From Alistipes sp. (GTDB lineage Bacteria; Bacteroidota; Bacteroidia; Bacteroidales; Rikenellaceae): a stretch of 8,034 nucleotides of DNA. Where the stretch lies: contig JAGCLX010000126.1 in the NCBI GenBank assembly GCA_017646785.1, positions 1 to 8,034 of the forward strand, written 5' to 3'. The notes beneath the pieces were generated by a model, which was not told where the DNA came from, made no database searches, and saw only the letters and a program-made list of their open reading frames with translations. A program made the position numbers and the translations under genes. Shown in pieces: positions 1 to 6,101 of the stretch; the first letter of the stretch is position 1; every line of letters starts with the position of its first letter.

Positions 1-123
1 CCCGAGCACATCACCCTATATCGCGGACGTGAGGTTGTCGAGCGCAACATCCACCAGACGGAGGCTCTCGACCACCTTATCGAGATTATCAAGGCGGACG
101 GCAAGTGGCACGACCCCGAATAG
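1..123 (+). CDS. ispG: C-terminal end of probable IspG (4-hydroxy-3-methylbut-2-enyl-diphosphate synthase), 5' truncated
   Basis: An open frame enters from the left edge and ends at TAG 121-123, giving 40 residues. The fragment reads roughly ITLYRGREVVERNI, then a helix (EALDHLIEIIKADGKW), then a short DPE end. From memory this resembles the C-terminus of the long-form IspG/GcpE of plants, Chlamydia and Bacteroidetes, which ends with an LYxGKxxVxRxI strand, an EAxDxLIxLIKxxGxW helix and a short acidic tail. IspG is a 4Fe-4S enzyme that reduces MEcPP to HMBPP in the non-mevalonate isoprenoid pathway. None of its catalytic or cluster-binding residues lie in the visible part, so the call rests only on tail similarity. 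Only one base separates its stop from the recO start, so the two are likely co-transcribed. Confidence 0.65.
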   Translation, partial: PEHITLYRGREVVERNIHQTEALDHLIEIIKADGKWHDPE

Positions 124-124
124 C

Positions 125-853
125 ATGGCACTAAAATCGTACAAAGCACGTGGCATTGTTCTCGGCACACTCAAGTATGGCGAGAAGGGTGTCATCGTGC
201 ACATGCTCACCGACACTCATGGTCGACAAAGCTATATGGTACAGGGAGTTAAACCCACGGCAAAGGGATCTAAAATGGCTCTCTTGCAGCCTATGTTTGC
301 CGTGGAGTTTGAGGGTTTGCAATCGTCGAAGATGTCTATGCACCGCATGAAGGACCTTGTGCCAAGCATCGTGCTACAGTCTACGCCCTTCGACATCCGC
401 AAGTCCACGATATCGCTCTTTATGGCAGAGGTGCTCTATCGCCTTGTCAAGGATAACGAGTCGGCACACGAGCTCTTCGACTTTGTGTGGGGCTCTGTGG
501 CGGCACTCGACGCCATAGAGGAGGGCATAGCCAACTTCCACTTATGGTTTCTTGCCAACCTTAGCCGACCCTTAGGCTTCTCCCCCGACAACGAGTATAT
601 AGATGGTGCATGGCTCGACATGCGTGATGGTCACTTCACACCCCACGCCCTTATTCCAAGCGCGGCACTCACGCCCGAGAATGCCCGCATACTGCACGAC
701 ATGCTCGAGTGTGACGTGCGCTACCTCGGTGAGATAGGTCTCAACCGCACCGAGCGCGTTGAGTTCCTCGATGCCATGCTCAAGTACTACGCCTACCACC
801 TTGAGTCTATCAAAGCGGTGGAGTCTATTCGTGTTTTACGCGAGGTATTTTAG
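125..853 (+). CDS. recO: DNA repair protein RecO
   Basis: The 242-residue protein matches the usual RecO length (about 230-250). RecO binds single-stranded DNA and SSB and, with RecR, loads RecA at gaps during RecF-pathway recombinational repair in the cytoplasm. Residues 1-80 form the N-terminal OB fold, with the typical opening KARGIVLGTLKYGEKGVIVHMLT and a MVQGVKPTAKGSKMALLQP segment. The rest is the helical domain, including LVKDNESAHELFDFV, the LSRPLGFSPDN segment and the ECDVRYLGEIGLNRTERVEFL segment. The four-cysteine zinc finger of many RecO proteins is absent; only one Cys is present, at residue 195. I believe this is normal for Bacteroidetes. The ATG at 125 is chosen because it opens the conserved OB fold and follows the upstream stop by one base. 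An earlier in-frame start at 29 would overlap ispG and encode an Arg/Ser-rich leader foreign to the family. The 3' end overlaps a convergent gene. Confidence 0.93.
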   Translation: MALKSYKARGIVLGTLKYGEKGVIVHMLTDTHGRQSYMVQGVKPTAKGSKMALLQPMFAVEFEGLQSSKMSMHRMKDLVPSIVLQSTPFDIRKSTISLFMAEVLYRLVKDNESAHELFDFVWGSVAALDAIEEGIANFHLWFLANLSRPLGFSPDNEYIDGAWLDMRDGHFTPHALIPSAALTPENARILHDMLECDVRYLGEIGLNRTERVEFLDAMLKYYAYHLESIKAVESIRVLREVF

Positions 854-1688
854 GCAATAGTCTTCCGCTCTGCTCGAGCATATCGGCAAGGCCCACGATA
901 TGACCATCACTACCACACAAGGAGCGTGCTATGTTGTAATGCACAGCATCGCGCTTACGCTCAAAGATTGTGATTGCCTCATTAAGCAATACGTCCGATC
1001 CGAGGTATACATCCGAGCTGGTAAAGAGTGAATAATCATCTGTGATATACGGCTCAAAGCCCTCACGGTTGTAAGACAACGCTGCAAGCATAATGCTTAT
1101 TAGCGCAATGGGATAGTCGTCTATATAGGCATCGAAGCACTTACCCACACGCAGCGGATGGCTAAAGGCTGGCGTTCCCACCTCCTCAATATCGGCATCC
1201 ACAAGGCCTGGCACCCACGCGGCATCGTAATCAATGAGGCCCATGCTGCCGTCGGGCGATATGATTATATTATCGGGCTTGATATCTCCGTGGGCACGCC
1301 TACCACGCAGCACATCCACAGCCATGCGGTCGAAAGCCCTCGACAGAGATGTGTAGTCACACCTTCGTGTGCGGAGGAGTGAACCGAGAGTGCAGCCATC
1401 AATCCACGGCTCCGCCACTATATCGAGATACTCACACCCATGATTAAGTGTGTATATGCCCACCTCATTGCGATAAAACGACTCGCCATATATTACTGGG
1501 GCATTGCGTCGTGGTCGAGGGTAGCACTTCAGCGACATCACCACGCCACTACCCTCCATAACAGAACGACACACCACAGCGTGATTACCGACAAAGACAC
1601 TCTCTGGGGTAATACGCTGTGGTGTAAGCGTCTTGAATGTGACCATCGAGGCACGAAAAGCACTCAACACTTCGATAAGTGTAGCCAC
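825..1688 (-). CDS. Small eukaryotic-like protein kinase (putative)
   Basis: The 287-residue protein has a protein-kinase fold signature and no membrane segment or accessory domain. A probable ATP-anchoring Lys54 lies in the beta-3 strand (VVMSLKCYPRP), and Glu75 may be the helix-C partner. The catalytic loop is HGDIKPDNIII, with Asp135, Lys137 and Asn140 intact. The magnesium loop is IDYD instead of DFG, with Asp153 retained. An activation-segment motif EVGTPAFSHP follows at about 169-178, and the helix-F Asp lies in DDYPIALISI. The key catalytic residues are present, so activity is plausible, but the substrate is unknown. No partner phosphatase gene is visible. The annotated start is GTG at 1688, 16 bases after the pepD stop. 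An in-frame ATG at 1646 (residue 15) would also fit and leaves the kinase core intact. The same-strand position suggests read-through from pepD. The stop at 825-827 lies inside recO. Alternatives are an aminoglycoside-phosphotransferase-like or lipopolysaccharide-kinase-like enzyme. Confidence 0.8.
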   Translation of the reverse strand: MATLIEVLSAFRASMVTFKTLTPQRITPESVFVGNHAVVCRSVMEGSGVVMSLKCYPRPRRNAPVIYGESFYRNEVGIYTLNHGCEYLDIVAEPWIDGCTLGSLLRTRRCDYTSLSRAFDRMAVDVLRGRRAHGDIKPDNIIISPDGSMGLIDYDAAWVPGLVDADIEEVGTPAFSHPLRVGKCFDAYIDDYPIALISIMLAALSYNREGFEPYITDDYSLFTSSDVYLGSDVLLNEAITIFERKRDAVHYNIARSLCGSDGHIVGLADMLEQSGRLLPKIPRVKHE

Positions 1689-1704
1689 GTCATATGGGTA
1701 TTAG

Positions 1705-3162
1705 TTACTCTACCACCTTCAAAAGCTCTACAAGCAACTTCCAGAACTTATCCACAGTAGCAATCTCAAGGCGCTCAGTGGGCGAGTGTACGCCACGCAA
1801 GGTAGGACCGAACGATACCATCTCGAGGTGGGGGTACTTCTCGAGGAAAAGACCACACTCCAAACCTGCGTGGATAGCGCGCACCTTAGGCTCAGCAGCG
1901 AAGAGGCGGCGGTAGCAATCTACAGAGGTCTTAAGCAACTGTGAGTCGGGGTTGGGAGCCCAACCTGGATAGCCGTCAGAGTGCTCAACATCGAAGCCAG
2001 CAAGATAGAATACAGACTCGATGGTCTGTGCAGCATAGAGCTTAGCGCTCTCAACAGATGAGCGCTGCGATGTAGTAACGGTAATTTTCTGCTCCTCGTG
2101 GTTGAACTTGATAGATGCGAGGTTAGAAGAGGTCTCAACGAGACCGGGCATAGCGAATGACATTGCCAACACACCATTAGGAAGACCTACGATGGTGAGA
2201 AGCAAGTAGCAGAGGTCGTCGTTAGACATAACAACAGCGGGAGCCTTCTCCACATCCTCAACAGCGAAGCGCATATCGGGCTCTGTGTGCTTGAACTCCT
2301 CCATCAACGCCTGGCCAAACTCCAAGTAGCGCTCCTCGAAGTCCTCCTTAGACTCTGTGGGCACACCTACGATAGCGTATGCCTCACGTGGGATGGCATT
2401 GCGCAAGTTACCACCGTTGAAGTCGGCAAGAACAACCTGGAATGTGTCGATAGCGTTGTATAGGAAGCGCGCAAGAAGCTTGTTAGAATTAGCACGACCC
2501 TTGTCGATGTCGTCACCTGAGTGGCCACCCAGCAAGTCACCTACCTCAAGGCGTACGAAGGTATAGCCCTCGGGAGCCTCCTCTGTCTCATACTGCATCG
2601 TAGCAACGGTGTCGATACCACCTGCGCAACCGATGAAGAGCTCACCCTCATCCTCAGAGTCGAGGTTGATGAGGTACTTACCAGTGAGCATACCCTCGCC
2701 AAGACCAAAGGCACCTGTAAGACCTGTCTCCTCGTCTACGGTGAACAACGCCTCAATAGCGGGGTGCTCCAAGCTGTTGTCGAGCAATACTGCCAATGCA
2801 GCAGCCATACCGATACCGCAGTCAGCACCAAGTGTTGTGCCCTCGGCATATACCCAACCATCCTTGATGAATGTGCGGATGGGGTCGTTCTCGAAGTCGA
2901 ACTCCACATCTGAGCGCTTCTCGCACACCATATCCATGTGTGACTGAAGAATGACTGCAGGGCGGTTCTCATAACCTGCAGTGGCTGCCTTGCGGATTAC
3001 GACGTTACCAGTAGCATCAGTCTCATGCTCGAAGCCATGCTTTACGGCAAACTCCTGAAGCCATGCGATAATCTTCTCCTCCTTCTTTGAGGGACGGGGA
3101 ACACGTGTGATGTCATCAAACTGCTCCCAGATAAGTTTGGGTTCCAACTCTCTAATTGTCAT
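1705..3162 (-). CDS. pepD: Cytosol nonspecific dipeptidase / aminoacyl-histidine dipeptidase PepD (M20C)
   Basis: The 485-residue protein is full length for the M20C family (E. coli PepD is 485). It hydrolyses Xaa-His and many other unblocked dipeptides in the cytoplasm, completing peptide breakdown. The dinuclear zinc site is complete. His75 and Asp77 lie in QSHMDMV, bridging Asp114 in TTLGADCGIGMA, general base Glu144 and ligand Glu145 in TVDEETG, Asp168 in INLDSEDEG, and His459 in GVHSP. These sit at nearly the same spacing as E. coli His80/Asp82/Asp119/Glu149/Glu150/Asp173/His461. The lid or dimerisation domain, with GGHSGDDIDKGRANSN, occupies about 190-390. The ATG at 3162 gives the normal N-terminus (ELEPKLIWEQFDDI). 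It starts 40 bases after batB, across an A/T-rich gap, so it may be read through from the bat genes or have its own promoter. No functional link to the bat genes is known to me. Confidence 0.96.
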   Translation of the reverse strand: MTIRELEPKLIWEQFDDITRVPRPSKKEEKIIAWLQEFAVKHGFEHETDATGNVVIRKAATAGYENRPAVILQSHMDMVCEKRSDVEFDFENDPIRTFIKDGWVYAEGTTLGADCGIGMAAALAVLLDNSLEHPAIEALFTVDEETGLTGAFGLGEGMLTGKYLINLDSEDEGELFIGCAGGIDTVATMQYETEEAPEGYTFVRLEVGDLLGGHSGDDIDKGRANSNKLLARFLYNAIDTFQVVLADFNGGNLRNAIPREAYAIVGVPTESKEDFEERYLEFGQALMEEFKHTEPDMRFAVEDVEKAPAVVMSNDDLCYLLLTIVGLPNGVLAMSFAMPGLVETSSNLASIKFNHEEQKITVTTSQRSSVESAKLYAAQTIESVFYLAGFDVEHSDGYPGWAPNPDSQLLKTSVDCYRRLFAAEPKVRAIHAGLECGLFLEKYPHLEMVSFGPTLRGVHSPTERLEIATVDKFWKLLVELLKVVE

Positions 3163-3202
3163 AGTAGTAGTTTTTAAAGTGTTATACTTATGTTGTTTAT
3201 AT
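3163..3202 (-). other. A/T-rich leader between batB and pepD
   Basis: This 40-base gap is the longest non-coding stretch in the minus-strand gene run; all other gaps there are 16 bases or less, or overlaps. In transcription direction it is strongly A/T-rich, ending in an A-rich run followed by CTACTACT just before the pepD ATG. It has no purine-rich Shine-Dalgarno sequence, which is usual for Bacteroidetes highly expressed leaders. I could not find a clear Bacteroidetes -7 element (TAnnTTTG) or a GC-rich hairpin, so neither a promoter nor a terminator is claimed. Confidence 0.4.
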
Positions 3203-4255
3203 CTATATCTTCTCTCTGTCGAACAGCGTCACTCCCTTGAGCAAGGGGTTGCGGCGGCCGAGCACCACAAACTCCACAACAAGCAGCAAGAGGGCTACGC
3301 CCAAAAACCACATATACTCCTCGTCATACTCCTCGAAGTTACGCTGTGTGAGCTCCGTTCTCTCTAACTTATCAAGCTCTGCCACAACCTCCTCGAGTCC
3401 GAAACTTGAGTTTGTAGAGCGAATGTATATACCGCCGGTAGTCGAGGCTATATCACTGAGTAGCTGCTCATTGAGCTTGGTAACGACCATCTTACCGTCC
3501 TCATCCTCGACCATCTTGCCGTCAATCTTCAGTGCCGTACCCTCGGGTGTGCCGATACCAATGCAACAGATGATGACACCCTCCTGCTTAGCACGCTCGG
3601 CAACAGCCAACGCCTTGTCATCGTGCGCCTCGCCATCCGTAATCAAGATGATAACCCTGCTACGCTTAGTGCGCGTGTTGTTCGAGAAGGAGAGCAACGA
3701 CGCCTCCAATGCCTCGCCGATATCAGTACCCTGATTAGCAATAAGCGCGGGGGTAAGGCTACGCAGCTTCGACTCTGCCATCTTATAGTCCGAGGTGATG
3801 GGCAACAGCACCTCTACATCGTCAGCAAAGGCCACAATACCCACGTTATCCTGCTCCATGTGGCGCGTAAGCTGCTGTATAGCGTAGCGTGTGCGCGCCA
3901 TGCGGCTGGGCTCGGTATCCTCTGCGAGCATCGAGTTGGACACGTCAACAGCAAGCACTATCTCCCTACCCTCAGCCTCCACACTACGTAGCTTGGAGCC
4001 CGTCTGTGGTCGCGCGAGTGCCAGCACCGCAAAGCCAACAGCCACAGCAAATAGCGACACCTTTATCCAACCACGCACCTTAGAGCGCTCGGGCATAAGC
4101 TCACCCAGCGTCTTGCTATTACCCAGACTACGTAACTTATACGCTGCCCACTGGCGCGCAGCCCAATAGCCGAGCATAATCACTGGCACGGCAATGAGCC
4201 ACCACAGCCTCTCGGGTGCTGCGAATTCAAATATATCTATCTCATTCATCATCAT
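3203..4255 (-). CDS. batB: BatB-like membrane-anchored VWA-domain protein
   Basis: The 350-residue protein is typical BatB length. Two N-terminal membrane segments (about 18-33 and 65-81) flank a basic loop (KLRSLGNSK and following). A VWA domain spans about 97-290, and a third membrane segment lies at 314-332, followed by a basic tail. The positive-inside rule puts the loop and tail in the cytoplasm and the VWA domain in the periplasm. The metal-ion-dependent adhesion site is canonical: DVSNS (Asp104, Ser106, Ser108), Thr177 in NQGTDIG and Asp207 in ITDGEAHDD. The segment GKMVEDEDGKMVVTKLNE at 246-263 matches a motif usual in BatB proteins and separates it from BatA. Bat proteins were tied to aerotolerance in Bacteroides fragilis; the molecular role is unsettled, probably a MoxR-linked envelope complex. 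The first of three consecutive ATG codons (4255, 4252, 4249) is used; any could be the true start. It begins 6 bases after batA. Confidence 0.92.
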   Translation of the reverse strand: MMMNEIDIFEFAAPERLWWLIAVPVIMLGYWAARQWAAYKLRSLGNSKTLGELMPERSKVRGWIKVSLFAVAVGFAVLALARPQTGSKLRSVEAEGREIVLAVDVSNSMLAEDTEPSRMARTRYAIQQLTRHMEQDNVGIVAFADDVEVLLPITSDYKMAESKLRSLTPALIANQGTDIGEALEASLLSFSNNTRTKRSRVIILITDGEAHDDKALAVAERAKQEGVIICCIGIGTPEGTALKIDGKMVEDEDGKMVVTKLNEQLLSDIASTTGGIYIRSTNSSFGLEEVVAELDKLERTELTQRNFEEYDEEYMWFLGVALLLLVVEFVVLGRRNPLLKGVTLFDREKI

Positions 4256-4261
4256 TCGGTT

Positions 4262-5242
4262 TTATGGCAAGCGGTTAAGCACCACCTTGTCGATTAAGAA
4301 CTCCACACCCAGGAGCAGAAGACCAAGCACCAACCACATTAGGAATAGCTCCTCGTAGGTTTGATAGTTCGTCACCTGCACCTCGCTCTTCTCAAGCGTG
4401 TTAATCTCTGCGTATATCTCCTTCAGAGCCTCTTCATTCACTGCGCGGTAGTAGTTACCACCCGTCACAGAGGCTATCTCCTCAAGCAACTCCTCATCAA
4501 TCTCCACATCGGCCATAACCGTGGTGTGGTTACCAAACATATCCACCGCAGGGTAGGGCGCACGACCACGCGTTCCGACACCAATGGTATACACCTTTAT
4601 ACCCATGTCGCGTGCTATCTCTGCCGCCATGAGGGGAGATACCTGACCGCGATTGTTAACACCATCCGTAAGCAAGATGATGACCTTCGACTTAGCACTA
4701 CTCTCACGCAGACGGTTCACTGCCGTAGCCAAGCCATTACCTATGGCTGTACCATCCTCCACAACGCCACTGCGCAGGCGTGAAAGCATGGTCTCTATAG
4801 TCGCCTGATCCGATGTTAGCGGAGCCTGCGTAAATGCCTCACCAGCAAAGGCTACTACGGCAATGCGGTCACCATGGCGCTCGGCAACAAACTCAGATGC
4901 CAGGCGTTTTGCCGCCGTAAGACGATCGGGCTTGAAGTCGCGCGCAAGCATCGTACCCGAGATATCCATCGCCAAAACGATGTCTATACCCTCGGTTGTT
5001 GTCTCTCGCTCATTGCTCACCTCAACGGGGCGGGCAAGTGCTACGATAAGCATGAGGAGTGCCGCAAGGCGCAGTATGGTGGGCAGTGGACGCAACCAGT
5101 AGCGCAAAGTGCGGGGCACACGCTTACCACCTATGGTCGACACAGTGAGTGTGGCCTCACGTCGCGACACAAAGATGTAGTAGGCGGCAAGAAGCGGCAC
5201 TATGAGTGCCAACCAAAATATGTTAGGATATAAAAAAGTCAT
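4262..5242 (-). CDS. batA: BatA-like membrane-anchored VWA-domain protein
   Basis: The 326-residue protein matches usual BatA length. Membrane segments lie at about 7-25 and 53-71, separated by a basic loop (GGKRVPRTLRYWLRP). A VWA domain covers about 86-285 and a third membrane segment 300-318. The charge pattern predicts a periplasmic VWA domain. The BatA signature around residues 93-107 (DISGTMLARDFKPDR) is clear, as are DGTAIGNGLA (Thr165) and LLTDGVNNRG (Asp193). The first MIDAS motif is DxSxT (Asp93, Ser95, Thr97) rather than DxSxS. This is conservative and probably still binds magnesium, but differs from the neighbouring BatB. The gene starts one base after the upstream TPR gene stop and ends 6 bases before batB, so it is surely co-transcribed. 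BatA is thought to act with BatB and the cytoplasmic MoxR/DUF58 pair at the inner membrane. Confidence 0.92.
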   Translation of the reverse strand: MTFLYPNIFWLALIVPLLAAYYIFVSRREATLTVSTIGGKRVPRTLRYWLRPLPTILRLAALLMLIVALARPVEVSNERETTTEGIDIVLAMDISGTMLARDFKPDRLTAAKRLASEFVAERHGDRIAVVAFAGEAFTQAPLTSDQATIETMLSRLRSGVVEDGTAIGNGLATAVNRLRESSAKSKVIILLTDGVNNRGQVSPLMAAEIARDMGIKVYTIGVGTRGRAPYPAVDMFGNHTTVMADVEIDEELLEEIASVTGGNYYRAVNEEALKEIYAEINTLEKSEVQVTNYQTYEELFLMWLVLGLLLLGVEFLIDKVVLNRLP

Positions 5243-5243
5243 A

Positions 5244-6101
5244 CTACCAATTCTTCTTTCCTGGGATTATAACACCTCGCTTTTTATCATCGTTGAGCTT
5301 CTCCTGCGTCTTATCCTCCTCGGCCTGTATAGCATCGAGCATGCGCTCCTTCTCGGGGCTCAACTCCTTAGGCTGGGGAGCACCATCCTGCTCATCCTGA
5401 CCACCCTTATCCTGCTGGTCATCCTGGCCACCATTCTGCTCATCCTGATTCTCATCACCCTGATTTTCATCCTGACCACCATTATCCTTGTTATCCTCAT
5501 TCTGGTTGGGGTTCTGGTTATCCTGGTTGTTATCCCCCTTGCCATTCTGATTCTGATCCTGGTTCTGGTTTGGGTCTTGGTTCTGATCCTGATTTTGGTT
5601 CTCAGCAGCACGCTTTTGGTCAACGATGCGCTTGGTGAGCACATAGTTATATTTAACCTCCTTATCATCGGGGTTCAGGCGCAGTGACTCACGGAACGAG
5701 TTGAGCGCCGCCTCGTACTCCTGCTGCGTAAAGAGACTCTCGCCAAGGTTGCGATATAGCTCCGCGCGCTGCTTATCCGACAGAAGCGTGTCGGCAACAA
5801 TCTGCTCATAGTAGGCGTTCGAGGTCTTGAAGTCGTACGTATCATCACCCTCTGCCTTGTTGGCTGTAGCCTGATAGTAGGCATTAGCGCGGTTGTAGAG
5901 CGCCTCGTAGTTGAGTGAGTCGTGGTCGAGGGCGTTGTTGTAGCTGTTGAGGCTGCGACGATAGTTGCGGTTCTTGAACAGCTCGTTACCCTCGCGCACC
6001 ATCTTTCGCTCGGGGTAGTACTGCGCCATAACACTATCGGGCAAGACGACACCAAGGAGCATCATGCATAGAGCAACATATATGTAGTGAGATCCTCTCA
6101 T
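5244..6101 (-). CDS. batC: BatC-like periplasmic TPR protein with Q/N/D/E/G-rich tract
   Basis: The 285-residue protein has a signal peptide at 1-26 (hydrophobic core at 7-20, likely cleavage after SVMA). TPR-like helix pairs follow at about 33-66, 67-100 (with an inserted acidic stretch) and 113-146. A low-complexity hydrophilic tract covers 167-240. The conserved tail at 248-270 (SPEKERMLDAIQAEEDKTQEKLN) resembles the BatC family C-terminus. The protein probably works as a periplasmic scaffold contacting the VWA domains of BatA and BatB. Its ATG overlaps the stop of the upstream gene by one base (TAATG, 6099-6103), and batA starts one base after its stop, indicating translational coupling. 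In the B. fragilis-type cluster batC normally follows batB; here it precedes batA. The assignment therefore rests on domains and tail, not position. It could instead be a different TPR protein of the same cluster type. Confidence 0.82.
   Translation of the reverse strand: MRGSHYIYVALCMMLLGVVLPDSVMAQYYPERKMVREGNELFKNRNYRRSLNSYNNALDHDSLNYEALYNRANAYYQATANKAEGDDTYDFKTSNAYYEQIVADTLLSDKQRAELYRNLGESLFTQQEYEAALNSFRESLRLNPDDKEVKYNYVLTKRIVDQKRAAENQNQDQNQDPNQNQDQNQNGKGDNNQDNQNPNQNEDNKDNGGQDENQGDENQDEQNGGQDDQQDKGGQDEQDGAPQPKELSPEKERMLDAIQAEEDKTQEKLNDDKKRGVIIPGKKNW
5382..5603 (-). repeat. Low-complexity imperfect repeat tract inside batC
   Basis: This tract encodes residues 167-240 of the TPR protein. 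In sense it is built of irregular repeats of CAG/CAA, AAT/AAC, GAT and GAG codons; on the plus strand the hexamer ATCCTG recurs about nine times, together with TTCTG variants. The first half is mainly Gln/Asn with scattered Asp; the second half shifts to Asp/Glu/Gly/Gln (GGQDENQ, GGQDDQQ and GGQDEQD units). Such a segment is expected to be disordered and highly acidic. The repeat is imperfect, so slippage-driven length change is possible but not shown. Confidence 0.85.

Noticed and set aside
125..853. Loss of the RecO zinc finger as an unusual change
   Set aside because: RecO proteins of Bacteroidetes commonly lack the four cysteines, so this is expected for the lineage.
871..880. Perfect 10-base palindrome TGCTCGAGCA near the convergent gene ends, considered as a terminator stem
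   Set aside because: It has no loop and no T-run, and lies within kinase coding sequence; most likely chance.
1440..1760. Plus-strand 106-codon frame spanning the kinase start and pepD end
   Set aside because: No recognisable domain, rich in His/Thr/Arg, and it crosses two better supported genes on the other strand.
2521..2913. Plus-strand frames of 112-130 codons opposite pepD
   Set aside because: They lie opposite the well-conserved pepD with all its zinc ligands; long antisense frames are common over strongly codon-biased genes.
3448..3520. Acidic GKMVEDEDGKMV segment in BatB, considered as an unusual insertion
   Set aside because: A similar charged segment before TKLNE is usual in BatB proteins.
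5360..5668. Minus-strand 102-codon Arg/Met/Thr-rich frame
   Set aside because: It is an alternate frame across the same low-complexity tract, with no family resemblance and fully inside batC.
5202..5687. Plus-strand 161-codon frame encoding a very hydrophobic Leu/Ile/Val repeat protein
   Set aside because: It is the antisense shadow of the batC Q/N/D/E tract: complements of CAG, AAT and GAT codons read as Leu, Ile and Val. The minus-strand frame has a signal peptide, TPRs and a conserved family tail.
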